A DNA stretch of 64,000 nt from Alisma plantago-aquatica (Eukaryota; Streptophyta; Magnoliopsida; Alismatales; Alismataceae), in the NCBI GenBank assembly GCA_963693085.1, contig OY856411.1, forward strand, positions 67,591,501 to 67,655,500, read 5' to 3'. Of this stretch, positions 11,934 through 22,690 are shown piece by piece. Both the position numbers and the translations under genes were made by a program. Numbering within the stretch: position 1 is the stretch's first letter; each line of letters starts with the position of its first letter. The notes under the pieces were generated by a model. That model was not told where the DNA came from. It saw only the letters and a list, made by a program, of their open reading frames with translations, and searched no databases.

Positions 11934-12563
11934 ATGATTGAAGAGTCTTACTCCGGACTCTAAACGGAGGACCTTGTGGGAGTTGACCCCACATTAGGAT
12001 AGATTTTTTTTAAGTCTTTTAGTCAAGAACTCTCTTTAATTTTGTTAATAAGCCCGTCTTGGATGAATGTAATAATGTAGACTTGATCTCCATTCGATCC
12101 GTCATAATTTTATGCTGACTAATTGTAATTTTCTGCAGAAATCGCATAGTGCACGGCGTGCATTTTCAAATGCACGGCGTGCACTCCACTACGAAGTTCA
12201 GCAATGAAAGACCTGGAACCAGACACGACGTGCATTTTTAAGCTGCACGCCGTGCATCTGGTATGTGAATTCTACAGGAAGCAAGCACACCGTGCGCATC
12301 GGAAACGCACGCCGTGCAGCTGGAGTTGTTTTGGTCCGAATTTTGTCTAGAACCGTGCACGCCGTGCACTTGCAAAATGCACGACGTGCACCTGGGCGTT
12401 TAAAGATCTGCAAAAGACCTGGAACCGTGCACGCCGTGCACCCCCAAAATGCACGCCGTGCACTTTAAAGTTAAATTCAAAATATAAAAACCTGAGTGCA
12501 CGGCCTAAACCCCTAACCCTAGCAGCCGTGCACTCTCTACCCGAGTAGATCTAACAGCCGCCC
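11934..12563 (+). repeat. Post-pol spacer with second paired-dyad array
   Basis: Non-coding stretch between integrase and ORF-1. Near-palindromic 11-mers (GCACGSCGTGC type) start at 12151/12172, 12223/12245, 12285/12307, 12357/12379 and 12429/12451. Four pairs are spaced 22 bp and the first 21 bp. Pairs are 72, 62, 72 and 72 bp apart. This reproduces the LTR array architecture in an internal position. A spliced leader acceptor for ORF-1 could lie here, but I cannot place one. Confidence 0.85.
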
Positions 12564-12851
12564 GTGCATAGCTCTGCCGCCAGCCGCCGTGCAGCGCTTC
12601 TCCGCTCAGCCGTGCACATCCGCAATCCGTCGTTTTCCCCAACTGTTCAGCAGATCCACGCCGAGCAGTCGCCCACAACAGATCCGGACCACATCACCGC
12701 CACCTGCATCCCTTCGTTTTCCACAAACCGCACAGCAGACGTGCAGGTTTCAGATTTCACCCAAATCTACAGGTGCACGTCGTGCATTTCAGAGACACGC
12801 CGTGCAACTGCTTGCCTGAAACAGATTTCACTCTATTCGTGCATTCATCTC

Positions 12852-14357
12852 ATGGCACCAACCAAACGCAAAGCTAGCAACCGTCCAGGATACCACATTG
12901 CAGCTGAAACAGGACCTTCAGCATCAAGAACGCCGATGTTTGTACCTTCCACACAATTCACAGTCAAGCCAGAAGAAGACGCCGATTATCAGTTTCTCAT
13001 TACAAGGCGCGTTCTCCCCTCAAGGTACATGTGTAAAGAAGCAGTGGCCAAACTGGGATTCAAGGATGAGGTAGAACGCCATTTACAATTCTTGGGGCTT
13101 GAATATCTCTGCACTCGGGTTACGAAAACCTACCCCCGTTTGGTATACAAGTTTCTTACTACTCTCAAAGCCGAGGGTGATCGTTTTCATATCCCGTTTC
13201 AGAAGATTAGTTCCCTTCTTTTGGATAAACCATTTTGCATGAATCTAGAGCGGTTCTGTACTTTACTTAAATGCAATTTTGGCGGTTATACTGATTATCC
13301 TACAACTTTCAATAGTGATCTGTTTTGGTCTGAAATCACTTCTGATACGATGCATAAGGCACAGAATTCAAGGGCTTCCAGCATCCATAACCCCATTTTC
13401 CGAGTACTTCATCGCCTTCTCAGCACGGGACCATTTGCAAAGAATGAAACGCAGGGTGTTGTAGGGAAGACTGATCTGTTCTTTTTGTGGTGTGTGGTAC
13501 AAAATGAGCGCATCAGTTCAGGTTATTACATAGTGCACAAGCTGCTTGAAACAAAGAAGCAAAAGAAAAGGGAAGCAGGTGATATCATGTGTGGCGGGGT
13601 AATTAGCATCCTTGCTATGAAGTTGGGGTTGCAGATAGGTGACCTTGAACCTGCACCGGGAAAGAATCTCATGGATATTACCTATCTTATTTCTTGCGGT
13701 CTGATCTCCAGACATGGCAACAGTGAGTCAAGGTTCAAGGTTTATATCACAAAGACGGAGTTCATCATAATCCCCGATGCGAGCCATAACGATATCAAAG
13801 ACAAGGCAACCTGGAAAATACAGATTCAGCCAAAGAATGAAGAAGGAACACCCACCGGGGGTGCCAGCAGTTCTACATCGGCACCTACTCCAGCAGCACC
13901 TACTCCAACAACACCTACTCCAGCAGCACCCACTCCTCAGCCACCGTCCACTGGTACTAAGACTGAGTATGGCTGGACGATGCCAGATGTTCAGCATCTC
14001 TTCACATACGTGGAGCGGCGTTTCGATCACTTAGACACCCGCCTGGACCAGATGGGTGCGATTAATGAAACCAGGTTTGACCATTTGAGTGCACAGTACT
14101 CCACTATGTACGATATGGTAAACTGCATGGATGTGTGGCATATCTCACAGGGCCACTACCCAGTGCCACGGTCTTTCCAGTCCCCCTCCCGCCAGGAGAC
14201 GACAGCCCCCGATGCCCCACAACATGAGTTTGCAGAGGAACAGCAGCACCACCATGATCAGCAGCAGCCTGGTTCATCCGCCGCAACGCCAATGGATATC
14301 CAAGACATTGTTAGTCAGTTCTTCCCAGACCAGGGAGGAGGCAGATCATTTTTCTGA
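12852..14357 (+). CDS. ATHILA ORF-1 family protein (envelope-position ORF)
   Basis: This frame sits where vertebrate retroviruses carry env, and matches the ATHILA ORF-1 family by its central block ('DADYQFLITRRVLPSRYMCKEA', 'LGLEYLCTRVTKTYPRLVYKFLTTLK', 'FWSEIT'). The frame is open from 12564, but the upstream part runs through the palindrome array, and the ATG at 12852 ('MAPTKRKASNRPGYH') gives a plausible 501-residue protein. The N-terminus is basic. A Thr-Pro-Ala repeat linker lies around residues 340-375. A heptad-like segment ('VERRFDHLDTRLDQMGAINETRFDHL') suggests a coiled coil near residues 390-430, and the tail is Gln/His-rich. I see no obvious signal peptide or transmembrane helix, so a membrane role is unsupported here. 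The frame is intact. Function is unknown. Confidence 0.8.
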   Translation: MAPTKRKASNRPGYHIAAETGPSASRTPMFVPSTQFTVKPEEDADYQFLITRRVLPSRYMCKEAVAKLGFKDEVERHLQFLGLEYLCTRVTKTYPRLVYKFLTTLKAEGDRFHIPFQKISSLLLDKPFCMNLERFCTLLKCNFGGYTDYPTTFNSDLFWSEITSDTMHKAQNSRASSIHNPIFRVLHRLLSTGPFAKNETQGVVGKTDLFFLWCVVQNERISSGYYIVHKLLETKKQKKREAGDIMCGGVISILAMKLGLQIGDLEPAPGKNLMDITYLISCGLISRHGNSESRFKVYITKTEFIIIPDASHNDIKDKATWKIQIQPKNEEGTPTGGASSSTSAPTPAAPTPTTPTPAAPTPQPPSTGTKTEYGWTMPDVQHLFTYVERRFDHLDTRLDQMGAINETRFDHLSAQYSTMYDMVNCMDVWHISQGHYPVPRSFQSPSRQETTAPDAPQHEFAEEQQHHHDQQQPGSSAATPMDIQDIVSQFFPDQGGGRSFF

Positions 14358-15531
14358 TCTCACAATTGACAGGTATCCGGTTGTAAACTCCTAAAGTTTG
14401 GATAAAGCAGTGAGGACACTGCTGATTTCAAGCTTAGGGGGGAGCATCCGGACGGTAACCTAGTTAGCTTTTATTTTCCATGTTATTTGCTTCTTGTCAT
14501 TTGTTTTCGTACTTTTGTTCTGTTGTCACTTCTTAGTTGTTGTTTTTAGTTCCCCTTTTCTGATGGCAAAATCTAATACAATATGAGATTCATCCTTTTT
14601 ATGTGGAAAGAACTCCTATGCTTAACTGTTCGTCCTCCCTTGATGAGAAATTTCAATTGAAGAAGTTGTGAAAATCATGCATTATCAAATGAAACCTTGA
14701 GACCATCAACATGTGTTTAACTCAAGTTTATGCTTCTAGCCTGAATATTCATCTTTAACATCCCTGTTTGTTTAAAACATGTAATGGTATCAATTTTTGT
14801 GAATACTATCAACTGTACAACATCATTTAGAATACGGGATGACCTTGCCAAGCTCTTAGTGCATATGCAAACTTTCTGTCAATGAAAAATTTTCAAAAGA
14901 GATGAATGAAATCTAGTTATTCTTTCATTTCAGTTGACTCTCCAAAGTTCTGGAAAAATTTAGAAAAGAAAAAAATACCCCATTAAAGATGGCTAACTTG
15001 CCCACATATCATGCTAGCCTAGTGTAAGTCCGATCTGGCCACGATGGTTAGGTGGTATGTCTTAAAAGAGGGTAAAATACCCCAAACGACACTCCTCGTG
15101 TGCATAAGCCTACATTAGCAGCCGAGTGTCGGAGCCCCCAATCTTTGATTATATCATTTCTGGGAAAAGGAGAGTGCAGCAAAAAAAAATTGTAATTTTT
15201 CAACTAAGATTTCATCTTTTGTTATCCTTTATAGTTGAGAGTTGGAGTTGTATATCTACTGATTGTTTGGCTTGGTCATGCAAACTCTACCTAGTGTTGT
15301 TCGGTTGATTGTTTCATTGAAATTGATGCAAACCCTGCTGAACTAAAACCTTCTTCTTGGGTGTTTGAGTTGAATTGATGGCTATGAGCATAAACGTGTT
15401 GATCATGGTTGGTTTGGTTTTATGCATATCTTTCATTTCTTTTGACCTATTCATGTTCTTCGCAATTCTTCAATTGTTTTTCCATGCTCTTTTTGCTTAA
15501 GGACAAGCAATGGTTTAAGCTGAGGGGGATT
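14358..15531 (+). other. Athila 3' non-coding region with internal and terminal polypurine tracts
   Basis: No coding sequence. An internal purine box (TTCAAGCTTAGGGGGGAGC, about 14427-14445) lies 75 bp after ORF-1. The terminal tract (TTTAAGCTGAGGGGGATT) directly abuts the 3' LTR at 15532 and would prime plus-strand DNA synthesis. The terminal box is preceded by GGACAAGCAAT, a motif also found before the terminal tract of the element at 24184-29747. Confidence 0.75.
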
Positions 15532-17155
15532 TGTTGTGTGATTTGTATATCATCTTTTCTACATATTATCACACACAAATTTGGTTCTTTCTAGCATAAT
15601 TCAGTCTCTTTTATATTAGTTTTGCCATCTTTTAGCTTCTCTACGCGTTCCATAACTTGTATTGCAAAATTGCCACAAAAAGGACTAATTTCAGATGATT
15701 TTTCTACAGAAACAGAGAAATGCACGGCGTGCAGATCACAGATGCACGGCGTGCACCTGTCCAGACAGATCAGTTGACTGAAGCAGCAAAGTGCACAGCG
15801 TGCAATATCTAGACGCACGTCGTGCAACATTCCAGAGGAATCCGTTCAGTCCAGAAAAGAGAATGCACGGCGTGCACATCGAAAAGACACGGCGTGCACC
15901 TGGGACGAAATTTGCTAAAAACAACCTGTAAGGTTGCACGGCGTGCAACCCCTCAACGCACGCCGTGCACAGATCAGCCAGTTACAACTGCATTGTAGGT
16001 GCACGGCGTGCACCTGGCAGTTTCCGAATTTCGAATTTTCAGAATACGATTTTAAAAGAAAGAGGGAAGGAATGGGACGGTTAGGTTCGACCATTTTGGA
16101 AGTTTTCTCTCGTCCCAAAGGCAGAGGAGAGCGGGGGAAGGCGATTTTGGAGGAACTAAGGTGGTTTCTTGAGAAAAGAAGCCATTCCTTCTTCTCCATT
16201 TCTCCATTGTCTTCCCCAAAGTGCAGCCAAGCTTCTCCAACTCCGTGCAGCTTCTCGGGAGAGGAGTCAATCCATTTTGGAGCAGCTAAAGGAAGGGAAT
16301 CTTGTCATAAAGCCGGATTTCTTACTCCTTGTGGTTACATCTTTGGTTCTTCTTGCATTTTCTTTCCAAAACCATGTCTAGCATTGTGAACTCTGTGGAA
16401 ATTCTGATGTACATAGTTATGGACGAGTAGATCCATTTTCTTGGGCATGGGAGAGTAACTCCCATGTCATAGCATGTAATGAACAAGTAATTTCGTACTA
16501 AATGCATTTGCTTCTTGTTTCTCTCACTTGAAGGCGTCGGTAACTCATTTCCTTGCATATATCGTTGGCCGCTTTATATGCATGATTTCTGCTTTCTTGC
16601 TTAGTTTGGGAAAACAAGTAGGTTTGTATGGAGACATTCTTTTGGCAACTCTTCTTCTTCTACGAGAGTAGAGAAGAATAAGTTGAGGATCTGTTTGTGA
16701 TCATAGACGAAATGCATGCACGAGAGTGCTGTTTTGAGTTATGATCGTTACATCTACACCGGGAGGTGAAATGTAACACATCTCTTCCTTAAAACTCGAT
16801 CTTATGTATGTTTAAATTGCTTTGTTCTTTGATTGCTATGGCATATGAGTGAAACCCTAATGTCCAAGATTCATAAACTTTCTGAAATCGGATTTTCCTT
16901 TTAATCCTAATTTGTTAATTAAAATTTGAAATCTCTTGTAGTTAAAGCTTAATCTTTATGCTTTTGGAAACAAATCTTTCTGCCCTTTAAAACTGATCTA
17001 GATTGTTGAACTTTAATACTATTGCGTTCAATTAAGTTATCATTCTGCTCCTCGTGTTCGATCCCGACTACATCACCTCCGTATACTTGCGGAGTTGGTT
17101 TAACCGGGTAAAAGATCATTAGTTTGATTGAAACTCGTTAGCCTAAAAGCCAACA
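15532..17155 (+). repeat. Athila 3' LTR
   Basis: Near-identical to the 5' LTR. Dyad pairs start at 15722/15744, 15793/15815, 15865/15887 and 15936/15958 (all 22 bp apart), plus a single dyad at 16001. It lacks one 22-bp dyad-plus-spacer unit present in the 5' copy. Confidence 0.95.
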
Positions 17156-17160
17156 CAATC

Positions 17161-18236
17161 TACAAAGGTCGACCAGACACGGGTACCGCTTTTATTAGGT
17201 GTCGGTTAATTAATAAACAACCGACACCTAAACTCAACCGCCAAACCCAAAATTTCAGCGAAAAAATTGGCTCCAAAATTTTACATATGACGTCGGTCAG
17301 AACTAAATAACCGATGACTAAAGCTAACAGGGACAGTTGTCGGTTGTCTTTTACTTAAAAACCGACGACTATAATGGAGTATAGGTGTCAGTTTTTTTTA
17401 AAGAACCGACACTGTAGGTTTAGGTGTCGGTTTTAGAAAATAACCGACACATATTGTCAACTTAATAGCTGACCCGACCGATTCTTCCCCTTTCTTCCCA
17501 GTTTCATTCCCGATTTCCCTAGCTCCGGCGATTTCTTGCTCCCTGCCGCACCACTGCTCTGTTCTCCGCTGCCGTGCTCGTGCTCACCGGCGGCTGTGCT
17601 CCTGCTCACCAGCTCACCGGCGGCCGTGCTCCTACTGCCGTGCTCCTGCTCACCGGCGGCCGTCTGTCCCCTAGCTGCTGCTACGTCCGCCGCTGCTCCT
17701 CCGGCTCCACACTGCTTCGTTCTTCTTCCTTCTTCTTTCTCCAGTAGGCCCTCTGTTCTTCTTCTTCTTCCTTCTCCTGCTCTTCTTCTTCCTTCTCCTG
17801 CTCTTCTTCTTCCTTCTCCCTCTCCTTACCAACAGCAACCACGGCCGTGTGGGCTGGCACGGTAGCACGGCCGTGTGGTCGGCCAACACAGCCACGGTCG
17901 TGCCAGCCCACACGACCGTGGTTGTTGTTGGTAAAGAGGGAGAAGGAAGAATAAGAATATATATATACTAATATGAAATCAATTATGAGTTTGTGATTAA
18001 ATCAATTATATGATGAAATCCCTATTGCATGATGAAACCCTAACATCTGGCCGAGTTGCATGATGAAACCCTAACATCTACATGTGAACTTTACAATTTG
18101 AATGTGAATTTGAACTTTACAATGTGAGCTTTAGAATTTGAATTACATTACTATGTCAACTTTACAATTTGAATTACTTTACAATGTGAGCTTTACAATT
18201 TGAATTACTTTACAATGTGAACTTTACAATTTGCAG
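17161..18236 (+). promoter_or_regulatory. CACTA-1 subterminal region and 5' leader of its gene
   Basis: 17190-17460 has inverted and direct copies of GGTGTCGGTT/AACCGACACC, the presumed TNPA-type binding motif. 17540-17830 is a GC-rich then pyrimidine-rich leader with short tandem repeats (CTCACCGGCGGCCGTGCTC type, then a 21-bp CTTCTTCCTTCTCCTGC type). 17811-17947 is a long inverted repeat. 18070-18236 repeats an approximately 33-bp 'TGTGAACTTTACAATTTGAAT' unit and ends in TTGCAG just before the start codon, which suggests a 5'-UTR intron. Confidence 0.65.
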
Positions 18237-21200
18237 ATGGCTGACCATTCTCCTGATGACCATGCTGATGACTACCGTGAGGGTGAGGACATCAATGTGC
18301 CGCCTCACAATGTAAGTTTTAAAAATATATCATATATTTATATATATATGTCCATTTATAGTTATATCTTGTAAATGTGAATTATTTTGTCAAATTTTAG
18401 GTTGATGATGCACAGGTACCATCTGAAGCACTTGAGGCACTTGATCAACAACACCAAAAGTTGACAAGAGAAGGGGCATCACTATGATGAAGAAGTTAAT
18501 TGCGCAAAAGGGCAATGGACCCAAACTTGTTGTGGATTTCGATAATGCAGGAAATGCATGTGGTGTGAATCGCAATTCATTTATTTCATATCTTGGGTTT
18601 GTTACTCGTAGCCATTGCGGTTGTCGCTTAGATTCTTGGCATAAAGTTTTTAAGGAGAAGAAAGATTTAATATGGAGGGATTTATGCGTGAGTTATTATT
18701 AATTTTCAATTCTATTTTGTAGATTACTAAATTTTTGGATACTTGTTAATAGAAATTCTATTTTGCAGAGTATATTTGAATTGGATGAAAAGCTGCATCG
18801 TAAATGCGTGATGCAACGCTATGGGAGAGTCCTAAGGAACTATAGGACAAATCTCACCAGAGAATACATAAAAGAAGCTGACAAGAGGAAGAAGACATCC
18901 ACTGAACAGTGGAACTTCTTGGACAAAGAAGAATGGGATGCGTTTGTCGCTTCAAGACAAACTAATGAATTCAAGGTATTAGGCGTCAGTCTCAATCTCA
19001 TTAATTAATATATGTTGTATTCACCTATTCAAGATTAACATTTAGTGTTGCTAACCAAATCATACTAACTAGGCCCTCAGTGAGGCACAAAGATCAAGGC
19101 GTGCACTGAATGTGCATGACCACAGAATGGGTCCAAAGGGGTATGCAGGCGTTCGCCAAAGACTACAGTCTGAGGCTACTGCTCAGTCTGTTGCTACTCA
19201 GGAGTCCTCTACCATAGGTAACACACCTCTGCCTCGCCATGATATCTGGATAGCTGGGAGGCAAAATAGGAAGGGAGAAATAACTAAGGCCGCAACTGTT
19301 GAGGCGGCTGCAAAAATGGTAAAATACAACTCTTACAGCAATCATTCGAATATTGATTATTTGTGATGTTTACTTAAGTACAAATTTTTTTTTGGCAATT
19401 AGCGGGAGCTGTACGAGCTGAGGAAACAAGGAAAGTTCATCCCTGAGGGAACAAAGGATGAATTAACAGTTGCTCTGGGTAACCCAGAGCATCCTGGACG
19501 TGTTAGGGCTGCAGACGCTGGTGTGGGCATCAAATATTTTTTTGGGTCATCCCAGCGCAAACATGTCCCAAAAGCGGGACTTTTACAAGAAGAGGTAACA
19601 TATTCTTTCTTTATAATGTTACTGTAAAAGAGAATTCAAAAATTATAATTTGACGTTTCTTTTATCCATGTATAGGTGGATAAGCTATTTGACAGGAAAC
19701 TCGAAGAAAAACTCGAAGAAGCAATGAAAAAGTGGCAGGCATCTCAGACTGTCACTTACCAGAAAATACCTACTACAGGCTCTACTCCTACTCCTACTGC
19801 AGAGGTTGGGAGTAATCTTGTAGACCCATCACCTAGCACATCCACTGTAAGTATTTTTATGACATAGTAACTAGTTTTTTAATTCAAGATGATACGTATA
19901 TATGAAATTGTAGTCGTTTTAAAAAAAGATGATATGTATATATGTATATAACATTCTTTACACAAAAAATTGTAGGGGTTGAAGCCATGCCGTCTAAAAA
20001 GTAAAGAATATGTCGTGGCAGAGGCGTCGGCTTACCCATCCCTACCAGGGGAAACGTGTCACGGGTCTCCAGTACCAGCTGGTTGGATTCGGGTGAGCCC
20101 AATACATATATTCCCCCAGTGGATGGATCTTCCACTGCCATATTCCCACCCAGATTGTGAAACGCTTGGTGAGGCAGTAGGCGGAGTGATATTGTGGGAA
20201 AAAGCGTATGTCTTCTTTACTGAAAAGGTGTGGTAAATTTACATTACGTTCAATTGTGTGTATATGCTGGCAGTTGATCTGAAATTATTATATATATATA
20301 TACAGGTTAAAAAGAAGACACCCACAGCATCTAGGCCTCCACTTCCACCTCCTGCATTACCTAGTTGGGTTCCACAGGACCTACATGTCTCGTTAGGTCC
20401 TAACTGTAGGGGTATGGCAATATGGTTAGGGGAACATGATATAAACTCCCCTATAACTGTTTCTTCTGATTCAGATTCTACAGGTCAGTCATTCGAAACA
20501 AAACTATTTATATAAGACATTTTGGAGTTGTTTCGAAATGATTGGCTAAATACATCTGTGATAGAGCTATGGATAAGGTGAGATATTCTTTATACATCCA
20601 TATACCTTGTGTATGATCTGGTGATCTGGTTTCTTATTTATTAATGCATGCGTAATTAATACATATTTTGCAGCTACTTAGACAACATATGTGTAGATTT
20701 TGGATTCGAACATATAGGGTTTTTGATTCCATCCTTGATTAGTCTAGTAGCTAAAGACCCTACATCAGTTCAACAATACTGCTGTGAGGCTTTTTCAATT
20801 TTTCCTGTAAAAAAGAAGACAGAGATAATGGATCCATTCAATGTAGAGTAAGTTTACTTTGCTTATTATAATTTGGACTTAAGAAAATTACATTTTATTG
20901 TGGATTTTGAGTTATTAGTTTTTAACTTTTTTTCCTCTAGGGGTAACCATTGGGAGTTCTTGGTTATTTCCCCCGAGACATTCACTGTGTATTATCTAGA
21001 TACTAACGGGAGTAAATTGAATACAAGATTTGGACACAAAATGAAAATGGCAATATTTCGGTGAGAAATATTTCATTTTTCATATCCGTTAACATATGTT
21101 ATTACATTACTATTTAATTGCAATGTTCTGTGTTACATTAACATGTAGGGGTTTTGAGGAGTACAAAAAGGCTGGAGGAAAGGTCCCCACGAAAAAGAAC

Positions 21201-21663
21201 CAGCAAATAATTTGGAAGAACGTGAAAGTAAGTTCCCGACTGCAATATATGTATATATTATTTATGTGAACAATGCTTAATTAGTTGTATTTTTTGATAT
21301 TTTGTATGTTTGAATTTATAGTGTGCTACACAAGACAACAGATGGGCATGTGGATACTATGTCATGTGATATATGCACATGCTTGTCAAACATGCCGCAA
21401 TGGACATCGATTGTATTGATGAGGTATTATATAGTCTCATTAGATAATATGAAATATATCAATCTTATTTATAGCTCATTAATTATATATATACATCATT
21501 CTCTTTACAGGTGTTTAAAGTTGACCCCAGTACAGGAAAGGACTTACCAGATGTACATGAGCCCTATACGATGGGAGAAATAAATGAAGTAGTAGAAGAA
21601 TGGGAAACATCCATACAATTAGTGGGGGCTCCCAAATATAATTGGGATCCTGATAGCGAATAA
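18237..21663 (+). CDS. CACTA-1 spliced gene: Transposase_24-like protein fused to Ulp1/C48 protease
   Basis: Proposed exons, all with GT-AG borders: 18237-18311, 18401-18687, 18779-18975, 19073-19318, 19403-19594, 19676-19846, 19976-20227, 20306-20483, 20528-20577, 20674-20847, 20941-21060, 21149-21227, 21322-21423, 21511-21663. The N-terminal half has the Transposase_24 (Ptta/En/Spm) pattern: 'RRALNVHDHRMGPKGYAGVRQRL', 'ATVEAAAKM', 'RELYELRKQGKFIPEGTKDELTVALGNPEHPGRVR', then a coiled-coil 'FDRKLEEKLEEAMKKW'. The C-terminal third resembles a SUMO-protease fold: His in 'GNHWEFLVISP', Asp in 'YYLDTNGSK', and Gln and Cys in 'QDNRWACGYYVM', giving a complete-looking His-Asp-Cys set. Exon 2 needs a frame change near 18450-18460, so this copy may be broken or my splice model there is wrong. 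It ends 1 kb before the transposon terminus. Probable role: DNA binding to the subterminal motifs plus peptidase activity of unknown target. Confidence 0.75.
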
Positions 21664-22029
21664 TGACTAAACAATGACACTTTGTAAATGAATTTCTGAA
21701 TTATAATATATGTGTGAATGCTTCTACATGTGTTTGAGTGAAAATGAATGAAAGTGTTGGTTGCTTTATGAAGTCTACATGTGTGAATGTGAATCAATGG
21801 AACTACAGATTGCTAGCATGTGTGAATGTTTATAAATGTGTGAAAATAAAATAGAACTGCAGGTTGCATTGCTATATGCATGTGCTACTTTTTTATTGTC
21901 AATTTTGCAGGTTTGTGGCCTGTTGTCGGCTGATATCAATGGATGTCGTAAAACCTGCAGTTCATAACTGAACTGAACAGGTTTCTCATCCTGCAACCAG
22001 CCACAGCAGGTCTGCAGACTGACAGAAAA

Positions 22030-22687
22030 AAAAAACCAATAGGCGTCGGTTATTTGTAAATAACCGACACATAATGCTATAGTGTCGGTTTTCCTACAAT
22101 AATCCGACGTCTATTTCCTTAACACCACGGCCATGTTGGACAGCACGGCCGTGGCACCTGACCAGACAACACGTAGTTACAGTGTCGGTTTCCTACTCGT
22201 AACTGACGTCTATTCCCTTAACAACACGGCCGTGCTGGCCAGCACGGCCGTGGGGCGAAGGTATATGGTGTCGGTTTTTTACTTATAACCGACACTGATA
22301 GTGCCCAAGATGGCGCCCTTTCTGTGACGCGAAGGGTTTGGGTGTCAGTTTCTTACCTAATAACCGACGCATATAGTTCTATGATGGCGCGTTTTCGGTG
22401 GCGCGAAGGGTTTGGGTGTCGGTTATTTGTAAATAACCGACACTGATAGTGCCTAAAATGGCGCCCTTTCTGTGGCGCGAAGGGTTTGGGTGTCGGTTGC
22501 TTACCTAATAACCGACGCCTATAGTCCCATGATGGCGCATTTTCGGTGGCGTGCGAAGAATTTGGGTGTCGATTTTGGAACCGACGCCTAATGGGTGGAC
22601 TTTTAGTGTCGCCCACATAGGTGTCGCTTACTAACCGACACTAAAGGCTTTAAATAACTGACACTAAAGGTAGGTTTTGTAGTAGTG
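22030..22687 (+). repeat. CACTA-1 right subterminal repeat region
   Basis: At least ten copies of GTGTCGGTT or its complement. A longer unit beginning ATGGCGCCCTTTCTGTG repeats with a period of 148 bp (22310 and 22458), with a related half-unit (ATGGCGCGTTTTCGGTGGCGCG) between copies. Two pairs of palindrome CACGGCCGTG (one with a change) start at 22126/22144 and 22225/22243, each pair 18 bp apart. This is expected to be the transposase-binding region. Confidence 0.8.
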
Positions 22688-22690
22688 AAT

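Larger units (their letters stand above)
4674..17155 (+). mobile_element. Athila-lineage Ty3/gypsy LTR retrotransposon, complete, nested in CACTA-1
   Basis: Two LTRs of 1647 bp (4674-6320) and 1624 bp (15532-17155) both begin TGTTGTGTGATTTG and end GCCAACA. A 5-bp target duplication CAATC lies at 4669-4673 and 17156-17160. A tRNA-Asp-type primer site follows the 5' LTR, and a purine tract precedes the 3' LTR. Gene order is gag, protease, RT, RNase H, integrase, then an ATHILA ORF-1 in the envelope position. There is no chromodomain. Coding is interrupted by three in-frame stops and one frame change, so the copy is defective. The LTRs stay nearly identical, so insertion is recent relative to the CACTA host element. 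Confidence 0.95.
4564..22687 (+). mobile_element. CACTA-1: complete CACTA (En/Spm) DNA transposon
   Basis: The left terminus CACTACTACAGAAATGGC at 4564 pairs with the right terminus ...TTTTGTAGTAGTG ending at 22687. A 3-bp target duplication AAT lies at 4561-4563 and 22688-22690, as expected for the superfamily. Subterminal regions (4590-4670, 17190-17460, 22040-22680) are dense in the motif GGTGTCGGTT and its complement AACCGACACC. The span is 18,124 bp, of which a nested Athila element plus its duplicated 5 bp account for about 12.5 kb. The original transposon was therefore about 5.6 kb. It encodes a Transposase_24/Ulp1-type gene but no TNP2 (Transposase_21) gene, so it is probably non-autonomous. 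Confidence 0.93.

Noticed and set aside
12564..12851. N-terminal extension of ATHILA ORF-1
   Set aside because: Its translation follows the palindrome-rich DNA and is not family-like; the ATG at 12852 fits better.
17536..17865. 109-codon Leu/Pro/Ser-rich frame
   Set aside because: Low-complexity leader of the CACTA-1 gene with DNA-level tandem repeats.
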